DNA from: a virus
Reading direction: 5' to 3' (one strand)
Length of the DNA: 57,972 bases
IMG/VR virus record: IMGVR_UViG_3300036985_006199
Span: 1-57,972 of that record
Position 1 is the first letter of the stretch, and each line of letters begins with the position of its first letter. The position numbers and the translations under genes are program-made. Positions 22,590 through 30,661 of the stretch are shown piece after piece. The notes below the pieces were generated by a model. The model was not told where the DNA came from, ran no database searches, and was given only the letters and a program-made list of their open reading frames with translations.

Positions 22590-24227
22590 ATGGAAGACAC
22601 CTTTGAAAAACGGGACTGGAAGTCTAGCGGCGGAGTGCGTTTGGTGGTGCTGGATCTGGGCCAGGAATCGGTGGTGGAGCGGCTTGCTCATGGGATCACG
22701 GTGGAGCCTGGTTGCATCTATGTGTTCTCGGACGAGTGGTCGGATCGGCGTATAGCGTGTGAATCATTTGCGCAGTCACGGGCGGGCATCTTCGAGCGTC
22801 GTATGGGAGCACGGAAGTGTGTGGTGCGGGAGGTGGAGAAGGCGGAGGCTCGGAAGTTTTTAGATGAGTTCCACATCCAGGGAGCAAACCACCTGTCTCT
22901 TGTCGTGTTTGGTCTATTCGTGGGGGAAGAACTGATCGGCGTCTTGTCTCTTGGACGGCACCATCGACAGGGGCAGGAACGGCGGGTCGTATTGGACCGG
23001 CTATGCTTTCGTGCTGGGGTGCAAGTGGTGGGCGGGTCATCTCGGATGTTGGATCGGGCTCGGACATGGGCGGAAGAGCATGGCTATGACGAGATTTTGA
23101 GCTTTAGTGACAACCGTCTGACGCCTGGTGTCGTGTACGACCGGCTGGGGTTTGTGGCGGATTCTTATTGTCGTCCTGACTACTTCTATGTGCAAGATGG
23201 TCGACGTATTTCAAAGCAGAGCCAGCGCAAACGAGCGAGTGGGTGCCCAGTGGGGATGACGGAGCGGTCATGGGCTCAGGATCGTGGTTTGATTCGTTGC
23301 TACGATGCGGGGAAGGTTAGGTGGGTGTTGCCACTGAAACCGTTGTCTCACCCGACGCGACAGGAGGAAAATTCGGAGCAGGCGGCCAGGCGCAATGCGG
23401 ATGGTATCTGTGGTGGTGGGCTCCACATGCGTGGGTATTTCCCTTTCAAGAAGGCGGGTGGGGAGGTGTACTTTGGGTCTTCCTACGAGCTGCGCTGCAT
23501 GTTCGAGCTGGAAAACGATCCAGATGTGCGAACCTTTCGGCGGTGCGAGGTGTTCAAGACTCCAAAGGGACGGTGGCGTGCCCCGGACCTATGGATCGAG
23601 AGACGAGATGGGCGCGGCGAGATCTGGGAGGTTAAGCCATCTGCCATGGTGGACAAGCCGAGAGCGCGGGCGCAGATCGCGGACACCGCTGTGCATGCGG
23701 CAACGACTGGTGTTGGATTTCGTGTCTGGACGGAGCGGGACAGCGCGCTGAAAGAGGATGGCCGGATCATTGGATGGGCGCGTGAGTATCTGTCGCGTCA
23801 GCAGGGGGATACCACTTACGAGGTGCGGAACAAGCGGACACGCAAGGCCATTCGAGAGCGTCATTATGCGAAGGAGCAGGCAGCGTCGGTCGTGGTGCAT
23901 TGCGACTACTGTAAGGTGGACCACACGGTGTTGCCGCGTACATACGCTCGGAACATTGCAAATCACGATGGGGTGTACGTGTGCGAGGCCATGGCTGGGC
24001 ACATCGGCGGAAGCAAGCCAAAGGACCACTTGAAAAAGACGAACCCGTACGCGGTGGAGGGACGGAAGCAGTGCAGCATGTGCGAGCAGATACTTCCCGT
24101 GGATCAGTTCCAGAAGAGGATAGCTTCATGGGATGGGTTGAGCGCGGCATGCAAGCCGTGCCTCCGAGTGTACGATGCGGCGCGGTACCGGAAGCGGTGC
24201 GACGCGAACCCAGGTTCGTGTCGGTGA
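22590..24227 (+). CDS. composite homing-type nuclease: GNAT-like + PD-(D/E)XK + zinc ribbons
   Basis: A 545-residue protein with three parts. Residues about 80-205 resemble the GNAT-like module seen in phage homing nucleases: LDEFHIQGANHLSLVVFGLF, then VLDRLCFRAGVQVVGGSSRM and SFSDNRLTPGVVYDRLGF. Residues about 275-400 look like a PD-(D/E)XK nuclease: YFGSSYELRCMFE, RAPDLWIE (D333) and EIWEVKPSAM (E347/K349). The C-terminal part has CDYC and CSMC...CKPC pairs, probably zinc-binding. Codon use is unlike the neighbouring MCP, and it interrupts the head operon, fitting a mobile nuclease gene. Start is uncertain: ATG 22590 has no ribosome site, and TTG 22491 is an upstream alternative. Confidence 0.75.
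   Translation: MEDTFEKRDWKSSGGVRLVVLDLGQESVVERLAHGITVEPGCIYVFSDEWSDRRIACESFAQSRAGIFERRMGARKCVVREVEKAEARKFLDEFHIQGANHLSLVVFGLFVGEELIGVLSLGRHHRQGQERRVVLDRLCFRAGVQVVGGSSRMLDRARTWAEEHGYDEILSFSDNRLTPGVVYDRLGFVADSYCRPDYFYVQDGRRISKQSQRKRASGCPVGMTERSWAQDRGLIRCYDAGKVRWVLPLKPLSHPTRQEENSEQAARRNADGICGGGLHMRGYFPFKKAGGEVYFGSSYELRCMFELENDPDVRTFRRCEVFKTPKGRWRAPDLWIERRDGRGEIWEVKPSAMVDKPRARAQIADTAVHAATTGVGFRVWTERDSALKEDGRIIGWAREYLSRQQGDTTYEVRNKRTRKAIRERHYAKEQAASVVVHCDYCKVDHTVLPRTYARNIANHDGVYVCEAMAGHIGGSKPKDHLKKTNPYAVEGRKQCSMCEQILPVDQFQKRIASWDGLSAACKPCLRVYDAARYRKRCDANPGSCR
24202..24221. repeat. dispersed palindrome, copy 5 (3' end of nuclease gene)
   Basis: ACGCGAACCCAGGTTCGTGT, two changes from the consensus, covering the last codons of the composite nuclease. 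Confidence 0.75.
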
Positions 24228-24324
24228 TGCGATTTGACCGGGGATCGGGCGCGGTGTACGGTTAGTGGAGCCCGAGTCTGTGAGAACCCACCGACAGGTA
24301 CCTTCTCCATGCACTCTGCCTTTG

Positions 24325-24345
24325 CTCCCGCCGCCCTGGCGGGAG
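24325..24345 (+). terminator. strong GC hairpin, possible terminator or processing site
   Basis: CTCCCGCC (24325-24332) and GGCGGGAG (24338-24345) form a perfect 8-bp stem with a 5-base loop in the gap between the nuclease gene and the gene at 24420. No T-run follows, so termination is uncertain. The rest of the 24228-24419 gap holds only promoter-like sequence. Confidence 0.45.
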
Positions 24346-24361
24346 GTCTATGCCAACACCT

Positions 24362-24390
24362 TTGACCTATGCCATTGAACCAGCTAGGAT
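24362..24390 (+). promoter_or_regulatory. sigma70-like promoter for the connector operon
   Basis: TTGACC (24362-24367), 17-bp spacer, TAGGAT (24385-24390), 30 bases upstream of ATG 24420, which has GGAGGTG at 24408-24414. It re-starts transcription after the nuclease gene and its GC hairpin. Confidence 0.6.
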
Positions 24391-24419
24391 GTTCTGTGTT
24401 GACACTTGGAGGTGTAACC

Positions 24420-24824
24420 ATGGCGAAGTACATGTTGAAGCGTGGCATATCCCGCCTGCCCATCGACGGCATGCGTGAGATCCCGCGCGAGGGGTTTCCT
24501 CCGCTGAAGCAGTCGGAGACGGTGGTGTTCGAGGCCGGGACGGTCGTGGATACCGACTTGGACTTCGGATCATGGGTCGAGGATGGAACCTTGGTGCGCA
24601 TCCGCGAGCAGGGTGAGCCGCCACGTCCGCCGAAGCCGGTCCCGGTGCCCGAGGTCAAGCGCGAGATCCTGATGCCGATGCCGTCGTTCGTACAGGCAGA
24701 GGTCGTCAAGGAGGAGGAGCCCGTGGCCGCGTCGGACGAGCCCACGGAGCCGGTGGTCACGGAGGGGCCGGTGCCCGAGGGCAATACGCCCGTGGAGACA
24801 CCTCGGCCAAGGCGACGCCGATGA
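24420..24824 (+). CDS. hypothetical protein, Pro/Glu-rich tail
   Basis: A 134-residue protein starting MAKYMLKRGISRLPIDGMRE, with an ideal ribosome site (GGAGGTG, 5-base spacing). The first 75 residues look folded (ETVVFEAGTVVDTDLDFGSW); the remainder is a Pro/Glu/Val-rich linker ending in RPRRRR. It lies just after the capsid region, so a minor head or connector role is possible. Stop overlaps the next start (ATGA). No family recognised. Confidence 0.6.
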   Translation: MAKYMLKRGISRLPIDGMREIPREGFPPLKQSETVVFEAGTVVDTDLDFGSWVEDGTLVRIREQGEPPRPPKPVPVPEVKREILMPMPSFVQAEVVKEEEPVAASDEPTEPVVTEGPVPEGNTPVETPRPRRRR

Positions 24825-25504
24825 TGCACGCACGACGTGTCGATGGGGCGGTGGCTCCGGGGCGGCTCGGCATTGGCGAGACGGTTGAGGTACGCACGCG
24901 CATGGGGCATCTGGTGGCACGTGGAGACATATGCGGCCAGACGCCGTTCGGCATCACCCTGCGTGAGGACGGCACCAACCACAAGTTCTACATGGCGGAG
25001 TTTTTCTTGTTCTTCCCGGAGGAGCCCGAGGTGCCCGAGGTCGCGGCCAACCTGATCGCCGATGCGCATCCCGATGCGCGGGTGCGCGCCCGTTTGGGCC
25101 AGGTGGCCGAGCAGGACATCATGGGGGCGACGCCCAAGGCGCAGAAGGTGAAGGGGAAGGGCGCTGCCACGGACGACGCGGAGGCCGAGGCCGCGACCGA
25201 TGACGAGGAGGACGAGGAGACGCCAGAGGAGGCGGCGGCCCCGGCCAACGACACGCCGAACATCGACGTGGCCAAGTTGCCGAAGGACATCCAGCAGGCC
25301 GTGATGGTGGTGCAGAAGTTGGATGATGACCAACTGAACTATATCCTAGCGCAGACTGGGCAGGCGCTGATGAGCGCGCTGCGGCGTAACAGCGTGAACG
25401 AGGCGGATCTACACGGCCTGGTGCAGAAGTCGCAGAACGCCATCTACCGCATCCTGACGGGGAAGCCCGCGCGGGAGTGGAAGAAGGCGGCGGGAAAGAA
25501 GTAG
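24821..25504 (+). CDS. hypothetical protein with acidic linker
   Basis: A 227-residue protein coupled to the preceding gene (ATGA). Residues 1-70 form a probable beta-rich domain (LGIGETVEVRTRMGHLVARG, then FGITLREDGTNHKFYMAEFF), residues about 105-150 an Ala/Glu/Asp-rich linker, and the last 75 residues a helical domain (IQQAVMVVQKLDDDQLNYIL). The start could be either of two adjacent ATGs. No family assigned; operon position is with the head-completion genes. Confidence 0.6.
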   Translation: MMHARRVDGAVAPGRLGIGETVEVRTRMGHLVARGDICGQTPFGITLREDGTNHKFYMAEFFLFFPEEPEVPEVAANLIADAHPDARVRARLGQVAEQDIMGATPKAQKVKGKGAATDDAEAEAATDDEEDEETPEEAAAPANDTPNIDVAKLPKDIQQAVMVVQKLDDDQLNYILAQTGQALMSALRRNSVNEADLHGLVQKSQNAIYRILTGKPAREWKKAAGKK

Positions 25505-25508
25505 CGCC

Positions 25509-26237
25509 ATGCAGAACGTCCAGACGGATGCGGAGCTACGGGTGTGGATCAAGCGCCGTCTGGGCGACGGCGTGATCTGCGTCGAACTCACCGACGAACA
25601 GTTGGACGTCAACATTCAGATGTCTAAGGACTTCTGGCGCGCGTGGGTGGGCCAGGCGAAGATGATCTACTTGCAGACGACCGGCGTGAGCGAGTACGCC
25701 GAGGCGCTGATCGGGCCGGACGTGGACAGCGTGGCAGAGGTGATCTTCCCGGTCCATGACGACTTGACGCGGCTGTTCTCGTGGGCGGACGTCGAGGTGA
25801 ATCCGTACACCTGGGTGCACGCGGGCTACGGTGGCTACTCCGCGCTGGTGCAGCTCATGCAGTACCGGGAGCTGGGGTCGCGAGTGGTCAGCAACGACCT
25901 CGATTGGGAGTGGGATCGGGCGCGTCGTATGCTCATCATGACACCGCCATTGAATACGAATTTGAACGGCCAGCGGGTCGGTGTGGTGTACATCTCGACT
26001 GAGGTCGATATGACGAAGATGAGCAACTCGGAGTATTGGCTGTTTCGCGAGTACGCCATGGTGCAGTCGATGAAGACGCTGGGCATGATCCGCATGAAGT
26101 ATTCGGACAAGCCGAGTGCCACGGGGTCATTTGGGATGGACGGTGATTCGGTGTACGCGAACGCCGATGCGCGTGAAAAAGAGTTGGAAGAGAAGATTCG
26201 CCAGTTGCAGTCGCCCGTCGGGTTCTGGACTGCCTAG
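25509..26237 (+). CDS. putative neck/head-completion protein (T4 gp13-like)
   Basis: A 242-residue protein beginning with the pattern typical of myovirus neck proteins: DAELRVWIKRRLGDGVICVE, then LTDEQLDVNIQMSKDFW (helical, with aromatic residues), followed by an Asp/Trp-rich beta region and a C-terminal helix. The order capsid, connector, sheath, tube also points to a neck role. The gp13 assignment is from general pattern and position, not a confirmed match. It starts 5 bases after the preceding stop. Confidence 0.55.
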   Translation: MQNVQTDAELRVWIKRRLGDGVICVELTDEQLDVNIQMSKDFWRAWVGQAKMIYLQTTGVSEYAEALIGPDVDSVAEVIFPVHDDLTRLFSWADVEVNPYTWVHAGYGGYSALVQLMQYRELGSRVVSNDLDWEWDRARRMLIMTPPLNTNLNGQRVGVVYISTEVDMTKMSNSEYWLFREYAMVQSMKTLGMIRMKYSDKPSATGSFGMDGDSVYANADAREKELEEKIRQLQSPVGFWTA

Positions 26238-26248
26238 AGGAGGTCCGC

Positions 26249-27190
26249 ATGATCAGTCACGTAGGTCCGTTGAATGAGATCTTGGGGTCTATCGCTGAGT
26301 GCATGTCCGAGTCCGAGAAGCGCATGCTGGGGATCACGCCGAGCACGCGCCAGGACGACGTCTTGCGACGGGGCGCGGTGAAGGCGCTCGCCGAGGACGC
26401 CATCGCCACATCGCAGCAGCACGTCCCGCTGAGCACGGCTCGGTCGGTCGACCGCAAGGACATGCGGCCGTGGCAGGGCAAGGAGAGCGACGGCGAGATC
26501 ATGTTCAACTTCGAGTCCGCCATGGACGCGCAGGATCTGTACGATTTCGTGCTGGAGACCGGGCTGGTCACGCCGGGCGAGGTGAAGCTCTACATGAGCG
26601 AGCACCAGACCAGCGTGCACTTCGCGCCCAGTGTCCTCGTGCAGAAGCCCGAGATAATCCAGATGGCCTTGATCTCCTATCACGAGCAGGCGACGGAGGA
26701 GAGTATCGAGTACCTGAACGCGCTGGCCGAGGATGTCAGCACGGTGCTGGAGATGAAGGTGAAGCAGATACGTGGCAGCGCGGAGCCATATGCCAAGCGA
26801 GGCGTGGACTTCAATCCGTTCCATGGAAGGGATGGGGAATTCACGACGCGCAAAGGCACCGAGTCTGGCGGGTCATGGTCGGACGGGACGCATAAAGGCA
26901 GCAAGCACTTGGCAGCGTCGAAGAAGGGTAAAAAGTTGCACTTCGTGGCCACCAAACTGCCGTGTGGACGGTTGGCGCGAGAGGCACACAAGAACACGCG
27001 GTGCTGGGACGGGCGGAGCGTTGGTGCGAAGCTGGCACAGGCTAAGAAGGGCACGGATCGAGATTCTAGCCCACGTCTGATGCCGGGCGTCAAAGAGGGA
27101 TTCAGCAGGGAAGACATCGCCACCATCAACGAGTGCCTGGCGATGTACGGCAGCAAGAAGCGCCTGTCCGAGGGTCGACGCTACGTCTGA
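26249..27190 (+). CDS. hypothetical virion-module protein
   Basis: A 313-residue protein with a strong ribosome site (GAGGAGG). The N-terminal 180 residues are helical and acidic (NEILGSIAECMSESEKRMLG; later ESIEYLNALAEDVSTVLEMK), and the C-terminal 130 are basic with FNPFHGRDGEFTTRKGTESG and CGRLAREAHKNTRCWDG. FHGRDGEFTT resembles short GR.GEF-type motifs in phage internal or Mu-F-like virion proteins, but I cannot assign a function. Confidence 0.6.
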   Translation: MISHVGPLNEILGSIAECMSESEKRMLGITPSTRQDDVLRRGAVKALAEDAIATSQQHVPLSTARSVDRKDMRPWQGKESDGEIMFNFESAMDAQDLYDFVLETGLVTPGEVKLYMSEHQTSVHFAPSVLVQKPEIIQMALISYHEQATEESIEYLNALAEDVSTVLEMKVKQIRGSAEPYAKRGVDFNPFHGRDGEFTTRKGTESGGSWSDGTHKGSKHLAASKKGKKLHFVATKLPCGRLAREAHKNTRCWDGRSVGAKLAQAKKGTDRDSSPRLMPGVKEGFSREDIATINECLAMYGSKKRLSEGRRYV

Positions 27191-27216
27191 CTCTCGTTCC
27201 GTGGTGAAGCGGAGGC

Positions 27217-27615
27217 ATGTACATCATCGTCAAACGCGTCAACCACAGGACATGGTTTTGGACCGGGAACCAGTGGAGCGATGAGTTTCCCGAGGCGAAC
27301 CTGTACGGCAGTCGGGACGAGGCGACCAGGGCGTTGCGGTTGGCCTGTGGTGGCATGGTGATCGCGGCAGGTGGAGGTGATCCATGGCAATCTACGGCCC
27401 CGAATGTTGTCCGACTGAGGCGGCCTATCTCAAGTCGCTGGAGGCGGAGCGGATCGCGCTGGTGGGGCCGACCTGCGAGTATTACAGCCTCAACCGGGGT
27501 CGCAATGTGGACCCGCTGTATGGCGAGCCGGATAACGATCCGCTGTACGGCGGTCACGATCCGCGTGGGACTGATCAGAACCACCCGACGTCGTGGAACT
27601 TCTCGCCGAACGTGA
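27217..27615 (+). CDS. possible small protein overlapping the next gene
   Basis: A 132-codon frame. The first 55 residues (MYIIVKRVNHRTWFWTGNQW, then EANLYGSRDEATRALRLACG) look like a genuine small phage protein, but the remainder overlaps the next gene in another frame for 232 bases and is Arg/Ser-rich shadow-like sequence. GGAGG lies only one base before the ATG. Either the gene is real with an overlapping tail or only its 5' part is a relic. Confidence 0.45.
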   Translation: MYIIVKRVNHRTWFWTGNQWSDEFPEANLYGSRDEATRALRLACGGMVIAAGGGDPWQSTAPNVVRLRRPISSRWRRSGSRWWGRPASITASTGVAMWTRCMASRITIRCTAVTIRVGLIRTTRRRGTSRRT

Positions 27616-27944
27616 CCGGGGGCGAGGCCCCGCTGACCTTCCAATGCACGGTGGAGTACCAGGAGGCGGAGAACCGCCAGCCGTCCATACGGGAGGAAGG
27701 CAAGATCGTCGAATACGATGCGACGTGCTGCATCGCGGTCCTCCATTGGGAGACGGCGGTGAAGGGGCGCCCGTTTGCGGGGCGGATGCCGAAAGAGGGC
27801 GACGTGATCTACGTGTTCAACCTGTGGTGGGACGTGGTGAACGCGGGGTCGTCGGGAAACATCCTGGGGTCGGCGATGACCGTGGGGTACAAGCTACTGC
27901 TCAAGCGCCGGTCGAAGTTCGTGCCGGAACGAAAGGTAGGCTGA
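27384..27944 (+). CDS. putative neck/tail-completion protein
   Basis: A 186-residue protein with a strong ribosome site (GGTGGAGGTGATCC before the ATG). It contains the Asn/Asp/Pro-rich repeats GEPDNDPLYGGHDPRGTDQN and a beta-rich C-terminal half (DVIYVFNLWWDVVNAGSSGN). The Cys-rich N-terminus (PECCPTEAAYLKSLEAERIA) is unusual. Its place between neck and sheath genes suggests a gp14/gp15-type connector, but this is inference. Confidence 0.55.
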   Translation: MAIYGPECCPTEAAYLKSLEAERIALVGPTCEYYSLNRGRNVDPLYGEPDNDPLYGGHDPRGTDQNHPTSWNFSPNVTGGEAPLTFQCTVEYQEAENRQPSIREEGKIVEYDATCCIAVLHWETAVKGRPFAGRMPKEGDVIYVFNLWWDVVNAGSSGNILGSAMTVGYKLLLKRRSKFVPERKVG

Positions 27945-27948
27945 GAAC

Positions 27949-28470
27949 ATGGCGACGATGAGGCAGGTCTTCCGGGCGTTGACAGAAGGTGAGTCCGCAT
28001 CGGAGATCACGCACAAGTATGCGCAGGACAGGAGCACGGAGGCCGCCGCTGCATTCGTGGAGCAGTTCAAGCGCGCGGGCTTCAAGATCCTCGATCACCA
28101 ATTCGCCGATGGGTGGGGACTGTCGTCGGCGACCATCCAGATGCTGGGCGTGCGCGTGCCGATCATGGTCGGTGTGCAGAACCTGCCCAAGGGCGTGCAG
28201 ATGCACGTGGAGTTCCAATCGCCGATGTCGCGTGGGCCGCAGTGGGAGGCGCTGGGACCGGAGCTGTTCAAGGCGACGAAGGCGGCCAGTAACGTCTTTC
28301 GAGCGGGCGGCGCTGAGGTGAATGTGGGCAAAAAAGGAAAAGACGATTGGCCCTATGTGTGGATCTATCCGGGGGACGACGTGGCGGATGATGTGAAGCA
28401 ATTTCCGGGGCGCGTGCGGAAGTTCGCGACCGACGTGGCGGCACGCATGTCCCAGTTTGTGGACGCCTGA
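27949..28470 (+). CDS. hypothetical protein with CTS-like leader
   Basis: A 173-residue protein starting MATMRQVFRALTEGESASEI, whose T-M-R-Q-V-F/L-x-x-L-T-E pattern matches the leaders of the 36.9-47.1 kb cassette (for example MSTMRQILREVE at 46133). The body has GFKILDHQFADGWGLSSATI and YPGDDVADDVKQFPGRVRKF, with no recognised domain. It lies outside the main cassette, four bases after the previous gene. If the leader is a capsid-targeting signal, cleavage would be after L-T-E. Confidence 0.6.
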   Translation: MATMRQVFRALTEGESASEITHKYAQDRSTEAAAAFVEQFKRAGFKILDHQFADGWGLSSATIQMLGVRVPIMVGVQNLPKGVQMHVEFQSPMSRGPQWEALGPELFKATKAASNVFRAGGAEVNVGKKGKDDWPYVWIYPGDDVADDVKQFPGRVRKFATDVAARMSQFVDA

Positions 28471-28492
28471 CCGCTAGAGGGGAGCAGTTGAC

Positions 28493-28858
28493 ATGCTGAG
28501 CGAGATGATCATCAAGAGGGAGATCGCCAATGGGATGAGCGCGGTGTGTGCGTGGTGCGAGCATCACTGGTCCGCGTTGAAAGAGGGGCGCACGCCGGGG
28601 TGCCAGCAGCACGACTGCGGCGGTCCGCTCAAGGGGTTGGCGTTCCCGCGCTACAAGGGACCGCGTGCCAACCTGGCGAGCTACTGCTATATCTGCGGCA
28701 CCGATGCCGACATGGCGGTGGAGTTCACGGGGCGTGGCAGCGTTGGATGCTGCAAAGGGCATGAGTCGTCGCTGCGGAAGATGATCGCGCGGGATGGCCA
28801 GGCCGTGGTCGTCAATGAGCGCTTGGTTCCCGTGGTGAGCACGCCTGCGGTGTCTTAG
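28493..28858 (+). CDS. hypothetical Cys-rich (zinc-binding-like) protein
   Basis: A 121-residue protein starting at ATG 28493 (AGGGGAG upstream). Cys/His residues recur: CAWCEHH near residue 19, CQQHDC near 38 and CYICG near 64, then CC. This suggests one or two zinc sites. No known family. Short intergenic spacing on both sides indicates the same operon. Confidence 0.6.
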   Translation: MLSEMIIKREIANGMSAVCAWCEHHWSALKEGRTPGCQQHDCGGPLKGLAFPRYKGPRANLASYCYICGTDADMAVEFTGRGSVGCCKGHESSLRKMIARDGQAVVVNERLVPVVSTPAVS

Positions 28859-28864
28859 CCGCGC

Positions 28865-29728
28865 ATGGCAAAGATACGCTACCAGCGTCCGAAACTGGCT
28901 ACGATGTCGCCGACTCCGACGAGCTACAACCTGGCCCAGACGGTGGCCGTCTACAACGATGTCATCGCGAAATTGCCGGAGCGGGTGGAGCGCGGGCGTG
29001 CGCTGTTCTTGCAGATGATGGCGGGCCTGTTGAAGCAGAAGGTGCAACAGCGTGCCCCGAGGATTCTGATGAACGGCAAGGAGATGAAGTACGCCGAGGA
29101 TCTGCGCATCGCGTTGGTCAGCGGGGCACCCGACGACATGGATGCGATGGCGATCTACCTGGACAGCACGACGGCGGTGTTGACCGAGGAGGCGGCGGGG
29201 CGCACTGCGCTGTACGTGTTACCGCATCGCAAGTCGCCAGGATGGGTCGAGGTGCTCACCAAGTGGGGACCGTGGCCTGCGGAGTTGCTTCCGGTACGCT
29301 TGGCTGGGCAGCACGCGAAGGTGGTCGCGCGGAGTGCGCGCCCGGACGAGCTGCGCGCGCTGACGGTGCGCCTGGGAAAGCGTCGAGTGGAGATCCTGCG
29401 TGAGCTGGAAGACGCCGGGGCTGAGAACCCACGTATGGAGCGCACGCTGTACGGCGTGGGCACGGAGGTGCGGCAGGACATCGCCCACGCGGTCTTGCGG
29501 CGCGAGTTTGGATTGGACGGATTGAGGCCCAAGTCGCACTGGCGGCCTGCCCTGCGCGAGACGGTGGAGGCGGTGCCAGACGCCATGGAGCGCTTCAACC
29601 GTTACATCGTCACGGGACGTGAGAATGTGTTCTTGTTGCCAGAAGTCGATGATCAGATTACGATTAGCCAGTTGCACGATGGCGCCCCATTTGCTCGGGA
29701 GATCGCACCATTCGTGCCCAAACGCTGA
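28865..29728 (+). CDS. hypothetical virion-module protein
   Basis: A 287-residue basic protein (MAKIRYQRPKLATMSPTPTS). Residues 30-60 form a helix (YNDVIAKLPERVERGRALFL); the middle has VLTKWGPWPAELLPVRLAG, resembling the region of a minor virion or tail protein of HK97-gp10 type, where a substrate-like helix (LFLQMMAGLLKQKVQQRAPR) is followed by a beta domain. The assignment is tentative. It starts six bases after the previous stop and has no strong ribosome site. Confidence 0.55.
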   Translation: MAKIRYQRPKLATMSPTPTSYNLAQTVAVYNDVIAKLPERVERGRALFLQMMAGLLKQKVQQRAPRILMNGKEMKYAEDLRIALVSGAPDDMDAMAIYLDSTTAVLTEEAAGRTALYVLPHRKSPGWVEVLTKWGPWPAELLPVRLAGQHAKVVARSARPDELRALTVRLGKRRVEILRELEDAGAENPRMERTLYGVGTEVRQDIAHAVLRREFGLDGLRPKSHWRPALRETVEAVPDAMERFNRYIVTGRENVFLLPEVDDQITISQLHDGAPFAREIAPFVPKR

Positions 29729-29741
29729 AGGAGATGCACCG

Positions 29742-29927
29742 ATGACGCAGCATGAGATGGACAAGTTGAACGCTCTGAACCACACGCTTGGCGATGTCGA
29801 GAACGAACTACTGCGGCGGCGTGTGGCGCACTTGGATTCCGCCATGGACGACAACATGGAAGTCATGAACCAACTCGCCGCACAGGGACACGTCGAGATC
29901 TGCCCGTGCGGTGACGACGAAGAATAG
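29742..29927 (+). CDS. small acidic helical protein (61 aa)
   Basis: A short gene starting MTQHEMDKLNALNHTLGDVE, ending HVEICPCGDDEE, with AAGGAG eight bases before ATG 29742. It is a single predicted coiled-coil helix followed by a CPC pair. Its own ribosome site and tight spacing support it being real. Function unknown; it is followed by a palindrome copy. Confidence 0.6.
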   Translation: MTQHEMDKLNALNHTLGDVENELLRRRVAHLDSAMDDNMEVMNQLAAQGHVEICPCGDDEE

Positions 29928-29933
29928 CCAGAG

Positions 29934-29951
29934 GCGAACCCGGGTTCGCGT
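29934..29951. repeat. dispersed palindrome, copy 6 (perfect core, next to an SD)
   Basis: GCGAACCCGGGTTCGCGT, followed at once by GAGGACGCA and the TTG start of the next gene, the same arrangement as at 51570. Confidence 0.88.
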
Positions 29952-29960
29952 GAGGACGCA

Positions 29961-30650
29961 TTGACGATTATCGGCACGCTAGATCTCCGCGCCTGGGATA
30001 CCGGGGTGCCGCTCACGCTCGAAGCCGAAGTTGTCACCTACCCCGTGGACGGGGAGGAGCGCGGGATCTACGCCGTGCGCGTGCCGGGGGTGAATTCGAA
30101 CCTGGCCCACCTCGATAACCGCGTGCCGATCCTGTTCTACACTCCCGAGGACGCCTATCAGGACTTTTTGCTGCCGTGCATCACGGTGAAGCGCAATGAC
30201 ATGACGCCCGCGTTCGACCGACATCCCTGGTATACGTGGGTGGCGCGCGGACCGGCGAAGGGCGCTCGCGAGATCGTCCTTCCGAGTGGGCAGAAGGGGT
30301 ACGACCGCTACGAGAACCAGTGGCGGGCGACCCAGTTTGACATCACCTACGATGTGCAGATCATGGCGCGGCGACAGCAGGAATCGAACGCCATGTTGCA
30401 GTATGTGCTGCGGCACTTTCTGGCCCCGTCCTTCATTTTCAAGGTTGTTGACAGCCTGGGGGATGTGCGGGAATATGATGCTGTAGATGTTAGTGTTTCG
30501 GAGACGTCGGAGCTTGCCGACATTGCTGACAGGACGATTGGATGGACGATTGCCTTCACAGCCCGTGCGGAAATCGACCTCCACGATCCAGTGGAGATGC
30601 CAGCCGTGCAGGCCGTGGATGTGACGTACGCTCGATACCGTCCGCGTTGA
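29961..30650 (+). CDS. putative tail-completion/connector protein
   Basis: A 229-residue protein with a TTG start (GAGGACGCA before it). It has a beta-rich fold: VPLTLEAEVVTYPVDGEERG; later FDITYDVQIMARRQQESNAM and a C-terminal WTIAFTARAEIDLHDPVEMP. The central part (pairwise R-x-x-Q-F-x-I-x-Y-D-V) resembles the style of tail terminator/connector proteins that sit just upstream of the sheath gene. No definite family. Confidence 0.55.
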   Translation: MTIIGTLDLRAWDTGVPLTLEAEVVTYPVDGEERGIYAVRVPGVNSNLAHLDNRVPILFYTPEDAYQDFLLPCITVKRNDMTPAFDRHPWYTWVARGPAKGAREIVLPSGQKGYDRYENQWRATQFDITYDVQIMARRQQESNAMLQYVLRHFLAPSFIFKVVDSLGDVREYDAVDVSVSETSELADIADRTIGWTIAFTARAEIDLHDPVEMPAVQAVDVTYARYRPR

Positions 30651-30661
30651 GGAGGAGCTGA

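Noticed and set aside
24228-24419. tRNA or small RNA gene between the nuclease and connector genes
   Set aside because: Only a GC hairpin and promoter-like boxes were seen; no cloverleaf or anticodon loop could be built by eye.
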